Below are positions 53,911 through 63,188 of a DNA stretch of 64,000 nucleotides, piece after piece. The stretch covers positions 1,612,001-1,676,000 of the forward strand of contig NZ_CP036150.1 in assembly GCF_008329965.1 (NCBI RefSeq). Direction: 5' to 3'. Below the pieces are notes generated by a model. The model saw only the letters and a list, made by a program, of their open reading frames with translations. It was not told the DNA's origin and searched no databases. Position numbers and translations under genes: made by a program. This DNA is from Oceanispirochaeta crateris (GTDB lineage: Bacteria; Spirochaetota; Spirochaetia; DSM-2461). Each line of letters opens with the position of its first letter. The stretch's first letter is position 1.

Positions 53911-54186
53911 ATGGAATGGCGTGCTAGTCACATACTTGTCAAAGATAGAAACCTGGCGGAGGATCTGTTGAGAAGATCCAAAAAAGGCGGAAATTTTACG
54001 GCATTGGCAAAGGAATTTTCTACCTGCCCCAGTAAAAACAAGGGAGGAGACCTCGGTTGGTTTGGTCCTGGAAAAATGGTGGGACAGTTTGAAGAAGCCT
54101 GTAAACGTATGTCCGTGGGTAGTTACAGCAATGTTGTGCAAACCCAGTTTGGTTTTCATATCATTAAACTGACGGGCAGACGATAG
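53911..54186 (+). CDS. ppiC: Parvulin-type peptidyl-prolyl isomerase
   Basis: A single parvulin domain of 91 residues, with no signal peptide, like E. coli PpiC. The family pattern ASHILVKDRNLAEDLLRR, CPSKNKGGDLGWFGPGKMV and TQFGFHIIKL is complete. It should act in the cytoplasm. The ribosome site CGGAGGG lies ahead of the ATG. Confidence 0.93.
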   Translation: MEWRASHILVKDRNLAEDLLRRSKKGGNFTALAKEFSTCPSKNKGGDLGWFGPGKMVGQFEEACKRMSVGSYSNVVQTQFGFHIIKLTGRR

Positions 54187-54255
54187 AGCTGAGGACGGCT
54201 TTAAGACTCCTGGGTTCCCGGGTTTCAAAGCAGAAGAAATCATTTTAAAAACAAT

Positions 54256-55176
54256 TTATTCATTTTTCTTTTTCAAAAATGTTCCATTTTGATACTCTTC
54301 AAAGGCGAGAATAAGTTCTTGCCTCGTATTCATAACAATCGGTCCATGCCAGGCAACAGGCTCTTTGAGGGGTTGACCGGAAACCAGGAGAAACCGTAAT
54401 CCAAAATCTCCCGATTCAACGAAGATTTCCTCTCCCCTGTCAAAGAGGACCAAATTCCTGTTTTCTACTGGATGTGATCTAATCGTGTCAGAAACACCCT
54501 TTTCCGTAACATATTCTGTTTGTACAGGAAAGGGTGTGGATCCATCTTTAAAATATCCGCTTCCTGAAAAAACATAGGCAAAGGCATTGTCATCCAAGAG
54601 AACTTTAAACCTTCGTTTGGTTCTGGGAGGTATGGTAATATCCAGGAACCTGGGATCGGTGGCAATGCCACTGACAGGCCCAGTCTTACCCCAGAATTTT
54701 CCTGTGATGAGACGGACCTTGCTGCCGTCATCATCTATGATTTCAGGAATCTCCCCTGCGGGAATATCCTGATACCGAGGATCTGTCATCTTCTTTTCCG
54801 CAGGTAGATTGGACCAGAGTTGAAAACCGTGAAATATTGGTCCTGAGCCCTTGTGAGGCATCTCCTGATGGATAATCCCACTACCAGCGGTCATCCACTG
54901 AACATCTCCAGCTCCCAGAGTCCCCCGGTTCCCAAGACTATCCTGATGTTCGACTCCACCATCCAAAACATAAGTGATGGTTTCGATTCCCCGATGGGGA
55001 TGCCATGGGAATCCAGGCATAAAATGGACAGGATCATTATTTTCAAGATGGTCCAGCATCAAAAAAGGATCGGTGACGGAAGTTTCATCATGACCGAAAA
55101 CACGATGAATTTTTACTCCGTCTCCATCGATGACCTCCTGGGGCCTGCTAATTCTGGAAATAGGACGTAAAGACAT
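54256..55176 (-). CDS. Pirin-family cupin protein
   Basis: A 306-residue bicupin of the pirin family. The N-terminal cupin has the metal ligands in FPWHPHRGIETITYVLDG and HQEMP; the C-terminal cupin is degenerate. Bacterial pirins can act as quercetinases or as stress proteins. The promoter contains an operator-like palindrome, suggesting induction by some compound. Confidence 0.9.
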   Translation of the reverse strand: MSLRPISRISRPQEVIDGDGVKIHRVFGHDETSVTDPFLMLDHLENNDPVHFMPGFPWHPHRGIETITYVLDGGVEHQDSLGNRGTLGAGDVQWMTAGSGIIHQEMPHKGSGPIFHGFQLWSNLPAEKKMTDPRYQDIPAGEIPEIIDDDGSKVRLITGKFWGKTGPVSGIATDPRFLDITIPPRTKRRFKVLLDDNAFAYVFSGSGYFKDGSTPFPVQTEYVTEKGVSDTIRSHPVENRNLVLFDRGEEIFVESGDFGLRFLLVSGQPLKEPVAWHGPIVMNTRQELILAFEEYQNGTFLKKKNE

Positions 55177-55207
55177 AATGACCTTCCTTAGGACTATGGA
55201 TACCTAC

Positions 55208-55237
55208 ATTATATTACTAACTAGTAACATAAATCAA
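55208..55237 (-). promoter_or_regulatory. Pirin promoter with operator in spacer
   Basis: On the minus strand TTGATT (55232-55237), 18 bases, perfect TATAAT (55208-55213). The spacer holds TTACTAACTAGTAA (55214-55227), a near-perfect palindrome. TTAC...GTAA half-sites resemble those of HxlR-family regulators, from memory. Confidence 0.65.
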
Positions 55238-55377
55238 ATCATTACTCTTTTGATAGTGTTTTAATATCTAACATTTTCTTTTTTATATCGAATTAGACCT
55301 GCTGTTTTTCTTTGAATTTTGACTATCACTGTGTCATAATTATATTGACTGAACCTTCTCTGCCCACGGAGTTTAAA

Positions 55378-57588
55378 TTGAAAATTACTATCAGAACTAA
55401 ATTAATCGCAATAACAATTGCTATTTCTGCTCTTCTAGCTCTCCTCACCACACTTATGCTGATGAGTTCAAACAACAATTCAAAAATACTGCAGCAGCTC
55501 ACAATAGCCGAAGATGAAAAAGCATTGGTAAAAGAAATCGAAATAGAGATTTTAAATACATGGCAATTCCTCACAAATGCCAGTTTGACCCAGGACAATA
55601 CCGTCATTGAAGATGCCCGAAAATCTGAAGCATTAGCCATTAGCTATATAAATGAACTGAAAGCCCTTGACCCCCAATATGAATCGGCTGCTACGGTTCT
55701 CCAGAGCTCCCTCAAAGAATTCCAGAATACAGGTTTATCCATGATAGATGCCTATGGACAATCTGAAGAGCTGGGTGAACAGCTTATGACTCAGTTTAAA
55801 AACTCTGCGGACATGATGCGCTCAGATCTGAACAAGCTAAGCGAATCAATTCTAATCAGGAGAGAAACCCTCCTGGAACAGTACTCTGACGGCTTGAAAA
55901 ACAGTAGCAATTCCCTCAAGTTTTTAGCTGCAATTTCCATGCTCCTGATCCTTATCTTTGGATCTATCTTCTCAATAAGACTCACTCGCTCTATCAAATC
56001 AGCCTCGGACTCTATGAATACACTGGCAACGAGTCAGGGAGATTTAACACTCCACATAACTAGTAACTCTGCAGATGAAATAGGTGAAATGACTGGTTCT
56101 TTTAATGCCTTCATCGATAAGCTGCGGATTGCCTTGGTCAATATAACTGAAATCATCATTAAAAATGATAAACTGGGCGGCCATCTGGCCCAATCATCAA
56201 AAGATACGGCAACGTCCGTATCCAGTATTGTTAAAAGCATTCATGAAATGAAAGATGGCAGCCTGAGGCTGGATGAGTCGATCCTCCACGCCTCTGCTTC
56301 TATTGAAGAAATTATGCAGTCTATAAAGAGTTTGACCCAGCAAGTAGAACAGCAGTTTAATGCCATTGAGCTATCCAGTTCTGCAACAGAAGAGATCATG
56401 GCTTCTGTCAAGAATGTAGCCAATATCACGGAAAACAGGCTGGCAACAATGGAAGGACTGGTAGAGCTCATCAAAAATGGTGGAGAGAAAGTAAGTACAA
56501 CCAATAATATTATTTTTGCCATCCAGAAGAATGCCGATGACATGATGAATATGGTGGACATCATCAATAATATTTCCAGCCAGACAAACCTGTTGGCCAT
56601 GAATGCGTCTATTGAGGCAGCCCATGCCGGAGAGGCAGGAAAGGGATTTGCGGTTGTTGCCGATGAGATCAGGAAACTTGCTGAAGATACGAGTTCTAAT
56701 GCAGGAATGATTGCTGATTCTCTGAACTCAACGACAGAGAAAATCAATCAGGCAACATCTGCTGGTGGTGACTCAGAAAAAGCCCTGGAAGTGATAAACC
56801 AGGAAGTTTCCACCTTTTCAAACGCCTTGAAGGAAGTCTCTCTGTCTATGAATGAGCTCTCTAAAGCCAGCAGTGAGATTCTAGGTTCTGTTTCAACTCT
56901 TATGTCGACCAGTGAGGTAGTAAGAACTGCTAGTGCAGAAATGCAGGTAGGAAGCAGCGAAACTCTAAGTTCGATCCTCCATATCAAAGAAGTATCTGCG
57001 GCGGCAGTACAGAACATTACAAGAGTGGCCGAGGTTACGGACTATTTGAACAACGTGTCTCTCCAGGTATCGGCCTTTGGTAACCAGAACCGATACAACA
57101 ACTCCCTCTTATTGGGCGAAGTGAGTAAGTTCAATACCGGCATTGATCCCAGTGAATTGGAAAAGGCAGAAATGTCCATAGGAATTGATTGGTCAGACCT
57201 TCTGTCTGTGGGTGTGAACGAGATGGATGACGAGCATAAGGAGCTGTTTAATAGAATCAATGATCTACTCAAGAGTCTCCTCGGTCAGGGAGAAGATCAG
57301 AATATTGCCGACTTGGTGGGCCGTATCAATGAATACATTGAGTTTCACTTTAGAGACGAAGAAAAAATGTTGGAATCCTATAACTACCCCGGTCTTGCTG
57401 AGCAGAAAAAACTCCATGCCATATATGAACATGAGTTTGATATGATAGAAAAACAGTTACGGGCTGGCGATTTTGATGCAGGTCTTCTGATTCAGATACA
57501 GGATAAGATTGTGAACTGGCTTTTAAACCATATTGCCAAGATTGATAAAAAATATGGAATCTTTTTTGAAGAGCTTAAAAATAAGTAA
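55378..57588 (+). CDS. Methyl-accepting chemotaxis protein with hemerythrin domain
   Basis: About 736 residues: a membrane helix near the N-terminus, a helical sensor region, a second helix (about 182-204), HAMP, the MCP signalling domain (hairpin tip [27 protein letters not shown]) and a C-terminal bacteriohemerythrin of about 135 residues. All diiron ligands are visible ([31 protein letters not shown]), so it should bind O2 and steer movement by oxygen. I use the TTG at 55378, with GGAG six bases upstream; the frame is open from 55312. Confidence 0.93.
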   Translation: MKITIRTKLIAITIAISALLALLTTLMLMSSNNNSKILQQLTIAEDEKALVKEIEIEILNTWQFLTNASLTQDNTVIEDARKSEALAISYINELKALDPQYESAATVLQSSLKEFQNTGLSMIDAYGQSEELGEQLMTQFKNSADMMRSDLNKLSESILIRRETLLEQYSDGLKNSSNSLKFLAAISMLLILIFGSIFSIRLTRSIKSASDSMNTLATSQGDLTLHITSNSADEIGEMTGSFNAFIDKLRIALVNITEIIIKNDKLGGHLAQSSKDTATSVSSIVKSIHEMKDGSLRLDESILHASASIEEIMQSIKSLTQQVEQQFNAIELSSSATEEIMASVKNVANITENRLATMEGLVELIKNGGEKVSTTNNIIFAIQKNADDMMNMVDIINNISSQTNLLAMNASIEAAHAGEAGKGFAVVADEIRKLAEDTSSNAGMIADSLNSTTEKINQATSAGGDSEKALEVINQEVSTFSNALKEVSLSMNELSKASSEILGSVSTLMSTSEVVRTASAEMQVGSSETLSSILHIKEVSAAAVQNITRVAEVTDYLNNVSLQVSAFGNQNRYNNSLLLGEVSKFNTGIDPSELEKAEMSIGIDWSDLLSVGVNEMDDEHKELFNRINDLLKSLLGQGEDQNIADLVGRINEYIEFHFRDEEKMLESYNYPGLAEQKKLHAIYEHEFDMIEKQLRAGDFDAGLLIQIQDKIVNWLLNHIAKIDKKYGIFFEELKNK

Positions 57589-57593
57589 AAAAT

Positions 57594-57615
57594 ACCTGGC
57601 CCAAAGGCCAGGTGT
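57594..57615 (-). terminator. Terminator of the metal-uptake operon
   Basis: On the minus strand ACCTGGCC-TTTG-GGCCAGGT followed by ATTTTTT, seven bases past the znuB stop. It may also stop the plus strand weakly. Confidence 0.7.
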
Positions 57616-57620
57616 GATGA

Positions 57621-58436
57621 TTATTTATTCCTCAATTTTGAAACAATAAGGGATAGAAAAAAGAAAAGGGTTAAGACTAGAACAATAGTAGCACCGGAAG
57701 CAAGATCATTGTAGTAGGAAATATAGAAACCCAAAAGAATGGACAGCATTGAAAAGCATGTTGAAAGGACAATGATCTTGGAAAGCTTCTTTACAAGAAG
57801 CGATGCGGAAGCAGCAGGTGTCACTAAAAGAGCCATGACAAGCACGACTCCCACGGTCTGAGTGGCTAATACAGTCGTGGCCGCCACAAGAAACAAGAGA
57901 CCGAAATGTATAAGCTGAGGTGACAGACCTATGGCCTGAGCATGAGTTGGATCAAAACTGGTGACCAGCAACTCCTTATAGAATAATGAGATCCCAAGAA
58001 CCACGAGAATTCCCACAGTTGAAATGAGGATCACATCAAATGTGGACACCCCCAGAATGTTACCAAATAAAATATGGGATAGATCCTTAAAGCTCGCAAC
58101 TTTTGACATGAGAAGGATTCCCAGAGCAAAAGCCCCCGCAAAGATGACTCCAATAGCGGTATCTTCCTTGAATCCCTTATGCCTGGTTAATGATCCAATC
58201 CCGATAACAGACAACATAGCAGCCCCTAAAGCTCCAATGAGGACATGAATCCCCAAGATAATGGAGATAACGATCCCCGGGAGCACAGCGTGAGCCAGGG
58301 CATCGCCAATAAAGGCCATCCCTCTCCAAACGATAAAAGCACTGAGAACGCCGCAGCTAAAAGCAACGATCATACCGGCCATCAGGCCTCTTTGAAAAAA
58401 TCCATATTGCAGGGGTTCTAATATCCATTCAGCCAT
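57621..58436 (-). CDS. znuB: Zinc/manganese ABC transporter permease
   Basis: A 271-residue ABC-3 family permease with about eight membrane helices; the signature VLPGIVISIILG and the GDALAHAVLPG motif are visible. It passes Zn or Mn released by ZnuA. The 5' end overlaps znuC by 19 bases. Fur family control is likely for the operon. Zn and Mn cannot be told apart from sequence. Confidence 0.92.
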   Translation of the reverse strand: MAEWILEPLQYGFFQRGLMAGMIVAFSCGVLSAFIVWRGMAFIGDALAHAVLPGIVISIILGIHVLIGALGAAMLSVIGIGSLTRHKGFKEDTAIGVIFAGAFALGILLMSKVASFKDLSHILFGNILGVSTFDVILISTVGILVVLGISLFYKELLVTSFDPTHAQAIGLSPQLIHFGLLFLVAATTVLATQTVGVVLVMALLVTPAASASLLVKKLSKIIVLSTCFSMLSILLGFYISYYNDLASGATIVLVLTLFFFLSLIVSKLRNK

Positions 58437-59233
58437 GGGCTCAGCTCCTTATCTTTATGAAATTCAAATCCATAGGCCCTGGCTATATTTTCCGGTGTGA
58501 GAACTTCTTTTACAGGGCCATCGGCTATTATTGATTTATCTAGAAACAGGGCACGACTAAAATGGACGGTTAGTATCCCTAAATCGTGTGTGCTCACTAA
58601 AACACTTTTTCCTCCCTGACAAAGATCCTCTATGGTATGAAAAATGAGTTCCTGTGTGGCAATATCCACATGGTTCAATGGTTCATCCAAAAGCATAAGA
58701 TCTGCATCATGAGCCAAAGTTCTGGCAAGCATGACCCTCTGCTGTTGACCTCCAGAGAGTTCTCCCACCTGCCTGTTGGCAATGTTGGTAATTTCCATGG
58801 TTTCCATGGCCTTATCCACGGCTTCGCTATCCTCTTTGCCGGGCTTTTTAAACCATCCCAGATGAACATACCGCCCCATAGTGACAACCTGTCGGACTGT
58901 GACGGGGAAATGCCAGTCCACAGAGTTTTTCTGAGGCACCATGGAAACTCGGTGACGACAGGATTGGGCATCATGTCCAAAGACCGAAATCGTACCGTGA
59001 TTAAGGGGTTCAAGTCCCAGAATCAAATTCATTAGGGTCGATTTTCCGGCACCATTGGGCCCGACAAAGGCCACTTTTTCACCTGGTCCAATGTCAATAT
59101 TCACTCCCTGAAGGACTTCTGTATTCTGACCCGGATAAGTAAAACTGACATTTTCTACTTTTAAGGCTGCAGTTCCACTCTTACGCGGATGATCACAAGC
59201 CTTACCGTAACATAGTATCTCGGAACTTTTCAT
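58418..59233 (-). CDS. znuC: Zinc/manganese ABC transporter ATPase
   Basis: A 271-residue ATPase with Walker A (GPNGAGKST), signature (LSGGQQQRVMLARTL), Walker B (LMLLDEPLNHVD) and the His loop (VLVSTHDLG). The subunit order and identity match MntB/ZnuC. Cys residues at 8 and 13 are unusual additions at the N-terminus. Confidence 0.93.
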   Translation of the reverse strand: MKSSEILCYGKACDHPRKSGTAALKVENVSFTYPGQNTEVLQGVNIDIGPGEKVAFVGPNGAGKSTLMNLILGLEPLNHGTISVFGHDAQSCRHRVSMVPQKNSVDWHFPVTVRQVVTMGRYVHLGWFKKPGKEDSEAVDKAMETMEITNIANRQVGELSGGQQQRVMLARTLAHDADLMLLDEPLNHVDIATQELIFHTIEDLCQGGKSVLVSTHDLGILTVHFSRALFLDKSIIADGPVKEVLTPENIARAYGFEFHKDKELSPWLNGY

Positions 59234-59255
59234 AAACAGTATGCCTCATTCATTC

Positions 59256-60347
59256 TTATCTATTTAAACCTGATACGATCTGCTTCATGTTGTATTCCAT
59301 AAAACTGATATAACTATCCCCCTCCATTCCGGGGTTGCGTAAGGAACCAGTGAGTAGCTCTTTTACCAGAATATCATGGTCCGATTCCTTACTCAGGGTT
59401 AAGGCCAGTTTCTTCACTCCCTCACCAGCAGAATCTCCAATGAAAATAGCCGGAATACCTTCCTGATTGAGATGATCCAAAAGCCGGGCTGTTTCCCTGG
59501 AAGAGGACTCAGAAGACGAAGAGTATCCCGGTATCAGTGAGCCTACAATCTTAAAATTATAATCCCTTGCAAAGTATTCGAAAAGATTATGATCTGTCAC
59601 AAGAACTCTCTTTTCCTCAGGAATGACCGATAGAGTTTCTTGCATTTTCTTATGAAGGTCTGTGAGCTTTATTATATAAGCCTCTCCGTTTGATCTGAAA
59701 TAGGAGGCGTTGGCAGGATCTTTATCAGTAAGAGATTCTACAATGACTTCTACCCAGCTGATCACATTGAGGGGACTCATCCAGGTGTGGGGATCGCCAG
59801 ATTCATGATGGTGATCCGCGTCATGGTGATCCGCGTCATGGTCATCTGCGTCATGGTCATCTGCGTCATGGTCATCTGCGTCATGGTCATCTGCGTCATG
59901 GTGATCCGCGTCATGGTGATCCGCGTCATGGTCATCTGCGTCATGGTGATCCGCGTCATGGTGATCCGCGTCATGGTCATCTGCGTCATGGTGATTATGC
60001 TCCAGAGCTTTGACCATCCTAGACACTTCTACTATATTTTCCGGATTTACGGACTCGATGATGGAAAGTAGACCTTCCTCCAAATCAAATCCATTCACAA
60101 ATACAATATCTGCATCTTCAACCTTGGCAATATCCCGAGGAGCGGGTTCATAAGAATGAGGATCCTGACCTGAGGAAATAAGACCCTTCAGGACAATTCT
60201 ATCTCCACCTACAGCAGAAACGACATCTGTGATGATGCTTGTTGAAGCCACGACCTGTAGCGACTGATCCGTATCCTGACTTCCCGAAGCTCCGAGAATT
60301 GAAACCATTAAAACAGAGAAGACTGTAATAAGACTTATTTTTTTCAT
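59256..60347 (-). CDS. znuA: Zinc/manganese-binding protein with His/Asp repeat
   Basis: A 363-residue cluster A-I binding protein. After a signal peptide (no lipobox), the metal-site residues are His in PHSYEP, His in DPHTW, His in TDHNLFEY, and Asp in FIGDSAGEG. Between the first two lies a long His/Asp stretch made of five-residue units (HDADD or HDADH), which is longer and more regular than the usual His-rich loop of ZnuA. It should collect metal in the periplasm. Confidence 0.93.
   Translation of the reverse strand: MKKISLITVFSVLMVSILGASGSQDTDQSLQVVASTSIITDVVSAVGGDRIVLKGLISSGQDPHSYEPAPRDIAKVEDADIVFVNGFDLEEGLLSIIESVNPENIVEVSRMVKALEHNHHDADDHDADHHDADHHDADDHDADHHDADHHDADDHDADDHDADDHDADDHDADHHDADHHHESGDPHTWMSPLNVISWVEVIVESLTDKDPANASYFRSNGEAYIIKLTDLHKKMQETLSVIPEEKRVLVTDHNLFEYFARDYNFKIVGSLIPGYSSSSESSSRETARLLDHLNQEGIPAIFIGDSAGEGVKKLALTLSKESDHDILVKELLTGSLRNPGMEGDSYISFMEYNMKQIVSGLNR
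59811..59990. repeat. 15-bp mosaic tandem repeat in znuA, 12 units
   Basis: Two unit types, A (gtgatccgcgtcatg) and B (gtcatctgcgtcatg), occur in the plus-strand order A A B B B B A A B A A B. They encode ADH and ADD respectively and differ also at a silent base (GCG versus GCA), so they are two distinct lineages. Confidence 0.97.
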
Positions 60348-60359
60348 TAAAATTCCTTC

Positions 60360-60731
60360 CTACCGGCAGTCCCGGCAGATTCCTTTGAGAGTGATAGAGT
60401 GCTGTTCCACCTTAAAACCCGTCTCTTCCTCCAAGACTTCAAGTTCGTTTCCAAGTGGACATTTTTTGACAGGAAAAAAATGATGACAACAGTGACAGTG
60501 CATATAGTGCTGATGGCCCTTATCCATGGTACAGTAATACCGTTCAATACCTCTTTCATTACAATCAAAGATGAAGGATGAGATATGTTTTAATTCTTCA
60601 AGGTATTTCAATGTTCTATAAACGGTTGCTCGATCCAGGGAGCCTTCAACCTCTTCATACACCTGTTGCGCATTTAAAGGAGTTCCCTTACGGGCGAGAA
60701 CATCACTAACCAATTGCCTTTTTTTTGTCAT
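60360..60731 (-). CDS. Fur-family metal regulator
   Basis: About 123 residues: an N-terminal winged helix (LNAQQVYEEVEGSLDRATVYRTLKYLEEL) and a C-terminal metal domain with a cysteine-rich site (HCHCCHH, then CRDCR near the end). The ATG at 60731 follows AAGGGAG at close spacing; a TTG at 60767 is in frame but lacks a ribosome site. It begins the operon with znuA, znuC and znuB, so it is likely a Zur- or Mur-like repressor of metal uptake. Confidence 0.85.
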   Translation of the reverse strand: MTKKRQLVSDVLARKGTPLNAQQVYEEVEGSLDRATVYRTLKYLEELKHISSFIFDCNERGIERYYCTMDKGHQHYMHCHCCHHFFPVKKCPLGNELEVLEEETGFKVEQHSITLKGICRDCR

Positions 60732-60769
60732 CTCCCTTAAAATAGGGAATCCTAATTCATAAGTCAACA

Positions 60770-60786
60770 GAAATGCGACTCATTTG
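60770..60786. promoter_or_regulatory. Candidate Fur-family operator
   Basis: GAAATG-CGACT-CATTTG is an inverted repeat upstream of the fur-like gene, just before a second palindrome, ATTTGCAAAT (60782-60791). It lies between divergent genes. Confidence 0.5.
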
Positions 60787-60861
60787 CAAATAAACAGAGA
60801 ATTTCATCAATCTCTCTAGAAAATTAGACAATTATGACCAAACCGTCTAAACTCATAAAAC

Positions 60862-61923
60862 ATGAATACGGGACGCTTCAAGTTCACAGAAAATCTCATT
60901 ATAATGGGGAATCAGTCCGCAGATCTCGATAGTGTGGTTTCTTCTTTCTCCATGTCTGCCTTTCTTACCTCACTAAATCCAAGGATACAGATTTTTCCGG
61001 TGATACAGGGCCATCCGGGCGACCTCCGGCTCAAACCAGAAATCAGGGCCTTAATGACTCATTTGGGTATAGATTTGAAATCATATCATTTCCTGTCGGA
61101 GATGGAAGACTGGCCTCATGATGCCCATTCAATTGTTCTCATGGATCACAACAAACCCGATACCAGCTGTCTACATCACAAGATTGCAGGGATTGTTGAT
61201 CACCATGAAGACCAGGGACTTTATCAGGATCTTTCCTTAAGAGAAATAAAAAAAACAGGTTCCTGTGCCACCCTCGTGAGCACATTCTGGAAAACATCAG
61301 GTCTGGATCTCCCCTATTCTCAAAGGATACTCCTTGCCGCCGCCATTGGCGTCGATACAGGCTATCTGAACCCTGAGTGGGATAAAACGACAGTGATGGA
61401 CTATGATGCTTACCAGTGGCTTACAAGAGCTATCCAGGAGGAGGATCAAGCCTTTATTGAATCTTTGATAACAATTAAGAATGATCTGTCCCATTTGACC
61501 CTGGCAGACCATCTAAAAAGGGATTTTAAGATATTTCCCCTGCTTGAAGGGAAAGGAGGCATAGCCTCAATCCCTCTAGAGGCACAGAGAGTCTTCTCCA
61601 ATGGATTCTACAGCCATAGGGCCATCACAGAGTTTTGTAAATTACAAAATTTGAAATTTTTATTGATCTTGCATACCATAGATCAACCCTTTAAGAGGGA
61701 ACTATCACTCTATGTGCCTCCTTCCCCTGAAGAAAGGGCCATAAGGAAGCAGATTGAAACTGCCCTGGTCTCTCTAAAAGAACCGGGAATTAGAAGAGCC
61801 GATATGATTTTACATAAGGAATGGCAATTTTTCTCTCAACAGGATTCAAGAGTATCCAGAAAGGGATTAACACCTCTTTTGTCTCAAGAACTTCTTAGTC
61901 AGTCGGGTCCCTTGAATTGCTGA
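60862..61923 (+). CDS. DHH-family phosphoesterase (PPX1/prune-like)
   Basis: A 353-residue protein. The DHH motifs are all visible: GNQSADLDSVVSS, LMDHNKPDT, GIVDHHEDQG and GSCATLVS. A DHHA2-like C-terminal domain follows. This set fits eukaryote-type exopolyphosphatase or Mn-dependent inorganic pyrophosphatase relatives. The real substrate is not certain. No good ribosome site is seen near the ATG at 60862. Confidence 0.85.
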   Translation: MNTGRFKFTENLIIMGNQSADLDSVVSSFSMSAFLTSLNPRIQIFPVIQGHPGDLRLKPEIRALMTHLGIDLKSYHFLSEMEDWPHDAHSIVLMDHNKPDTSCLHHKIAGIVDHHEDQGLYQDLSLREIKKTGSCATLVSTFWKTSGLDLPYSQRILLAAAIGVDTGYLNPEWDKTTVMDYDAYQWLTRAIQEEDQAFIESLITIKNDLSHLTLADHLKRDFKIFPLLEGKGGIASIPLEAQRVFSNGFYSHRAITEFCKLQNLKFLLILHTIDQPFKRELSLYVPPSPEERAIRKQIETALVSLKEPGIRRADMILHKEWQFFSQQDSRVSRKGLTPLLSQELLSQSGPLNC

Positions 61924-61971
61924 AATCTGAAAGAAAGACTAAAATTACAGAATTCCCTTAAAGGAAAAAAA

Positions 61972-63177
61972 ATGAAACCCAGTATTGAAACCATAAAACA
62001 AGCCGCAGAAATCCTGAAAGGGGTCACCAAGAGAACAGATTTGATTCAGAGCCCTGTCTTCAGCAATGAATCAGGAAACGATATCTACCTCAAGCCAGAG
62101 AATCTTCAGCTTACAGGTGCCTTTAAGATCAGAGGTGCCTACTTTAAAATATCACGCCTCAGCAGCGATGAGAAAAAGATGGGCCTTATCGCTTCTTCTG
62201 CAGGCAACCATGCCCAGGGAGTAGCCCTGGCTGCACAGATGCAAGATGTAAAAGCCACCATTGTCATGCCTAAAACCACACCGCTTATAAAAGTGGAAGC
62301 GACAAAAAACTATGGAGCCGAAGTTATCCTGAAGGGCGACTGTTATGATGACGCCTATCAGGAAGCCCGACGACTTGAAAAAGATCAGAATCTTGTTTTT
62401 ATTCATCCCTTTGATGACCCGGATGTCATGGCCGGACAGGGAACTATCGGTCTTGAAATATTAGAAGAGTTGAAGGATGTTCATTCCATCCTAGTTCCCA
62501 TCGGCGGTGGTGGTCTGATCGCCGGAATAGCCACTGCTGTGAAGGCCATAAATCCAAATGTGAAGGTCATCGGTGTAGAACCCGACGGGGCAAGGGCTAT
62601 GACGGACTCTCTTTTCAGGAACAAGATTCAGACCCTGGAAAAGGTCAATACCATCGCCGATGGAGTGGCTGTAAAGACTCCGGGAACTCACACATTTTCT
62701 GTCATAAAAGATCTTGTTGATGAAATTATAACTGTAACTGACTCGGAATTGATGGAGTCTTTCCTTCTCTTACTGGAACGCCATAAGCTGATTGCAGAGA
62801 ACTCGGGAGTACTCTCCCTGGCCGCCTTAAACAAATTAAAGATCCGAGGGGAGAAAATCGTTTCTGTCATTAGCGGTGGAAATATTGATGTGGTGACCAT
62901 CTCCTCCATGATCGACAGAGGATTGGTAAAACGAGGGCGAATATTCTGTTTTTCTGCCGAGATGCCCGACGAACCGGGTCAGCTGCTAAAAATATCGACC
63001 ATCCTTTCCGAAGAAAATGCCAATATCATAAAACTGGATCATAATCAGTTCAAAACCCTGGATAGATTTAAACAGGTTCAGCTGGAAGTAACTGTCGAAA
63101 CCAATGGTCACGAACATGTTCGTAAAATAATCAAAGCTCTTGAAGAGGGCGGCTATTCTATTGAAAGAGTCTATTGA
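61972..63177 (+). CDS. ilvA: Threonine dehydratase, ACT-domain type
   Basis: A 401-residue PLP enzyme making 2-oxobutyrate from threonine. PLP Lys is in LTGAFKIRGAY; SSAGNHAQGVA and the glycine loop PIGGGGLIAGI hold the cofactor. A single C-terminal ACT domain (MPDEPGQLLKIS...) gives allosteric control. This is the short type between TdcB and IlvA, so either a biosynthetic or a catabolic role fits; the nearby ilvBH genes favour isoleucine synthesis. Confidence 0.92.
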   Translation: MKPSIETIKQAAEILKGVTKRTDLIQSPVFSNESGNDIYLKPENLQLTGAFKIRGAYFKISRLSSDEKKMGLIASSAGNHAQGVALAAQMQDVKATIVMPKTTPLIKVEATKNYGAEVILKGDCYDDAYQEARRLEKDQNLVFIHPFDDPDVMAGQGTIGLEILEELKDVHSILVPIGGGGLIAGIATAVKAINPNVKVIGVEPDGARAMTDSLFRNKIQTLEKVNTIADGVAVKTPGTHTFSVIKDLVDEIITVTDSELMESFLLLLERHKLIAENSGVLSLAALNKLKIRGEKIVSVISGGNIDVVTISSMIDRGLVKRGRIFCFSAEMPDEPGQLLKISTILSEENANIIKLDHNQFKTLDRFKQVQLEVTVETNGHEHVRKIIKALEEGGYSIERVY

Positions 63178-63188
63178 TCAAAGAGTTT

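Noticed and set aside
59811-59990. Repeat array considered as CRISPR
   Set aside because: Units are contiguous without spacers, 15 bp long and in frame with znuA.
59787-60071. Plus-strand frame of repeating Met-Val-Ile-x-Val units
   Set aside because: It is the antisense shadow of the znuA repeat; the minus-strand protein has a complete family match.
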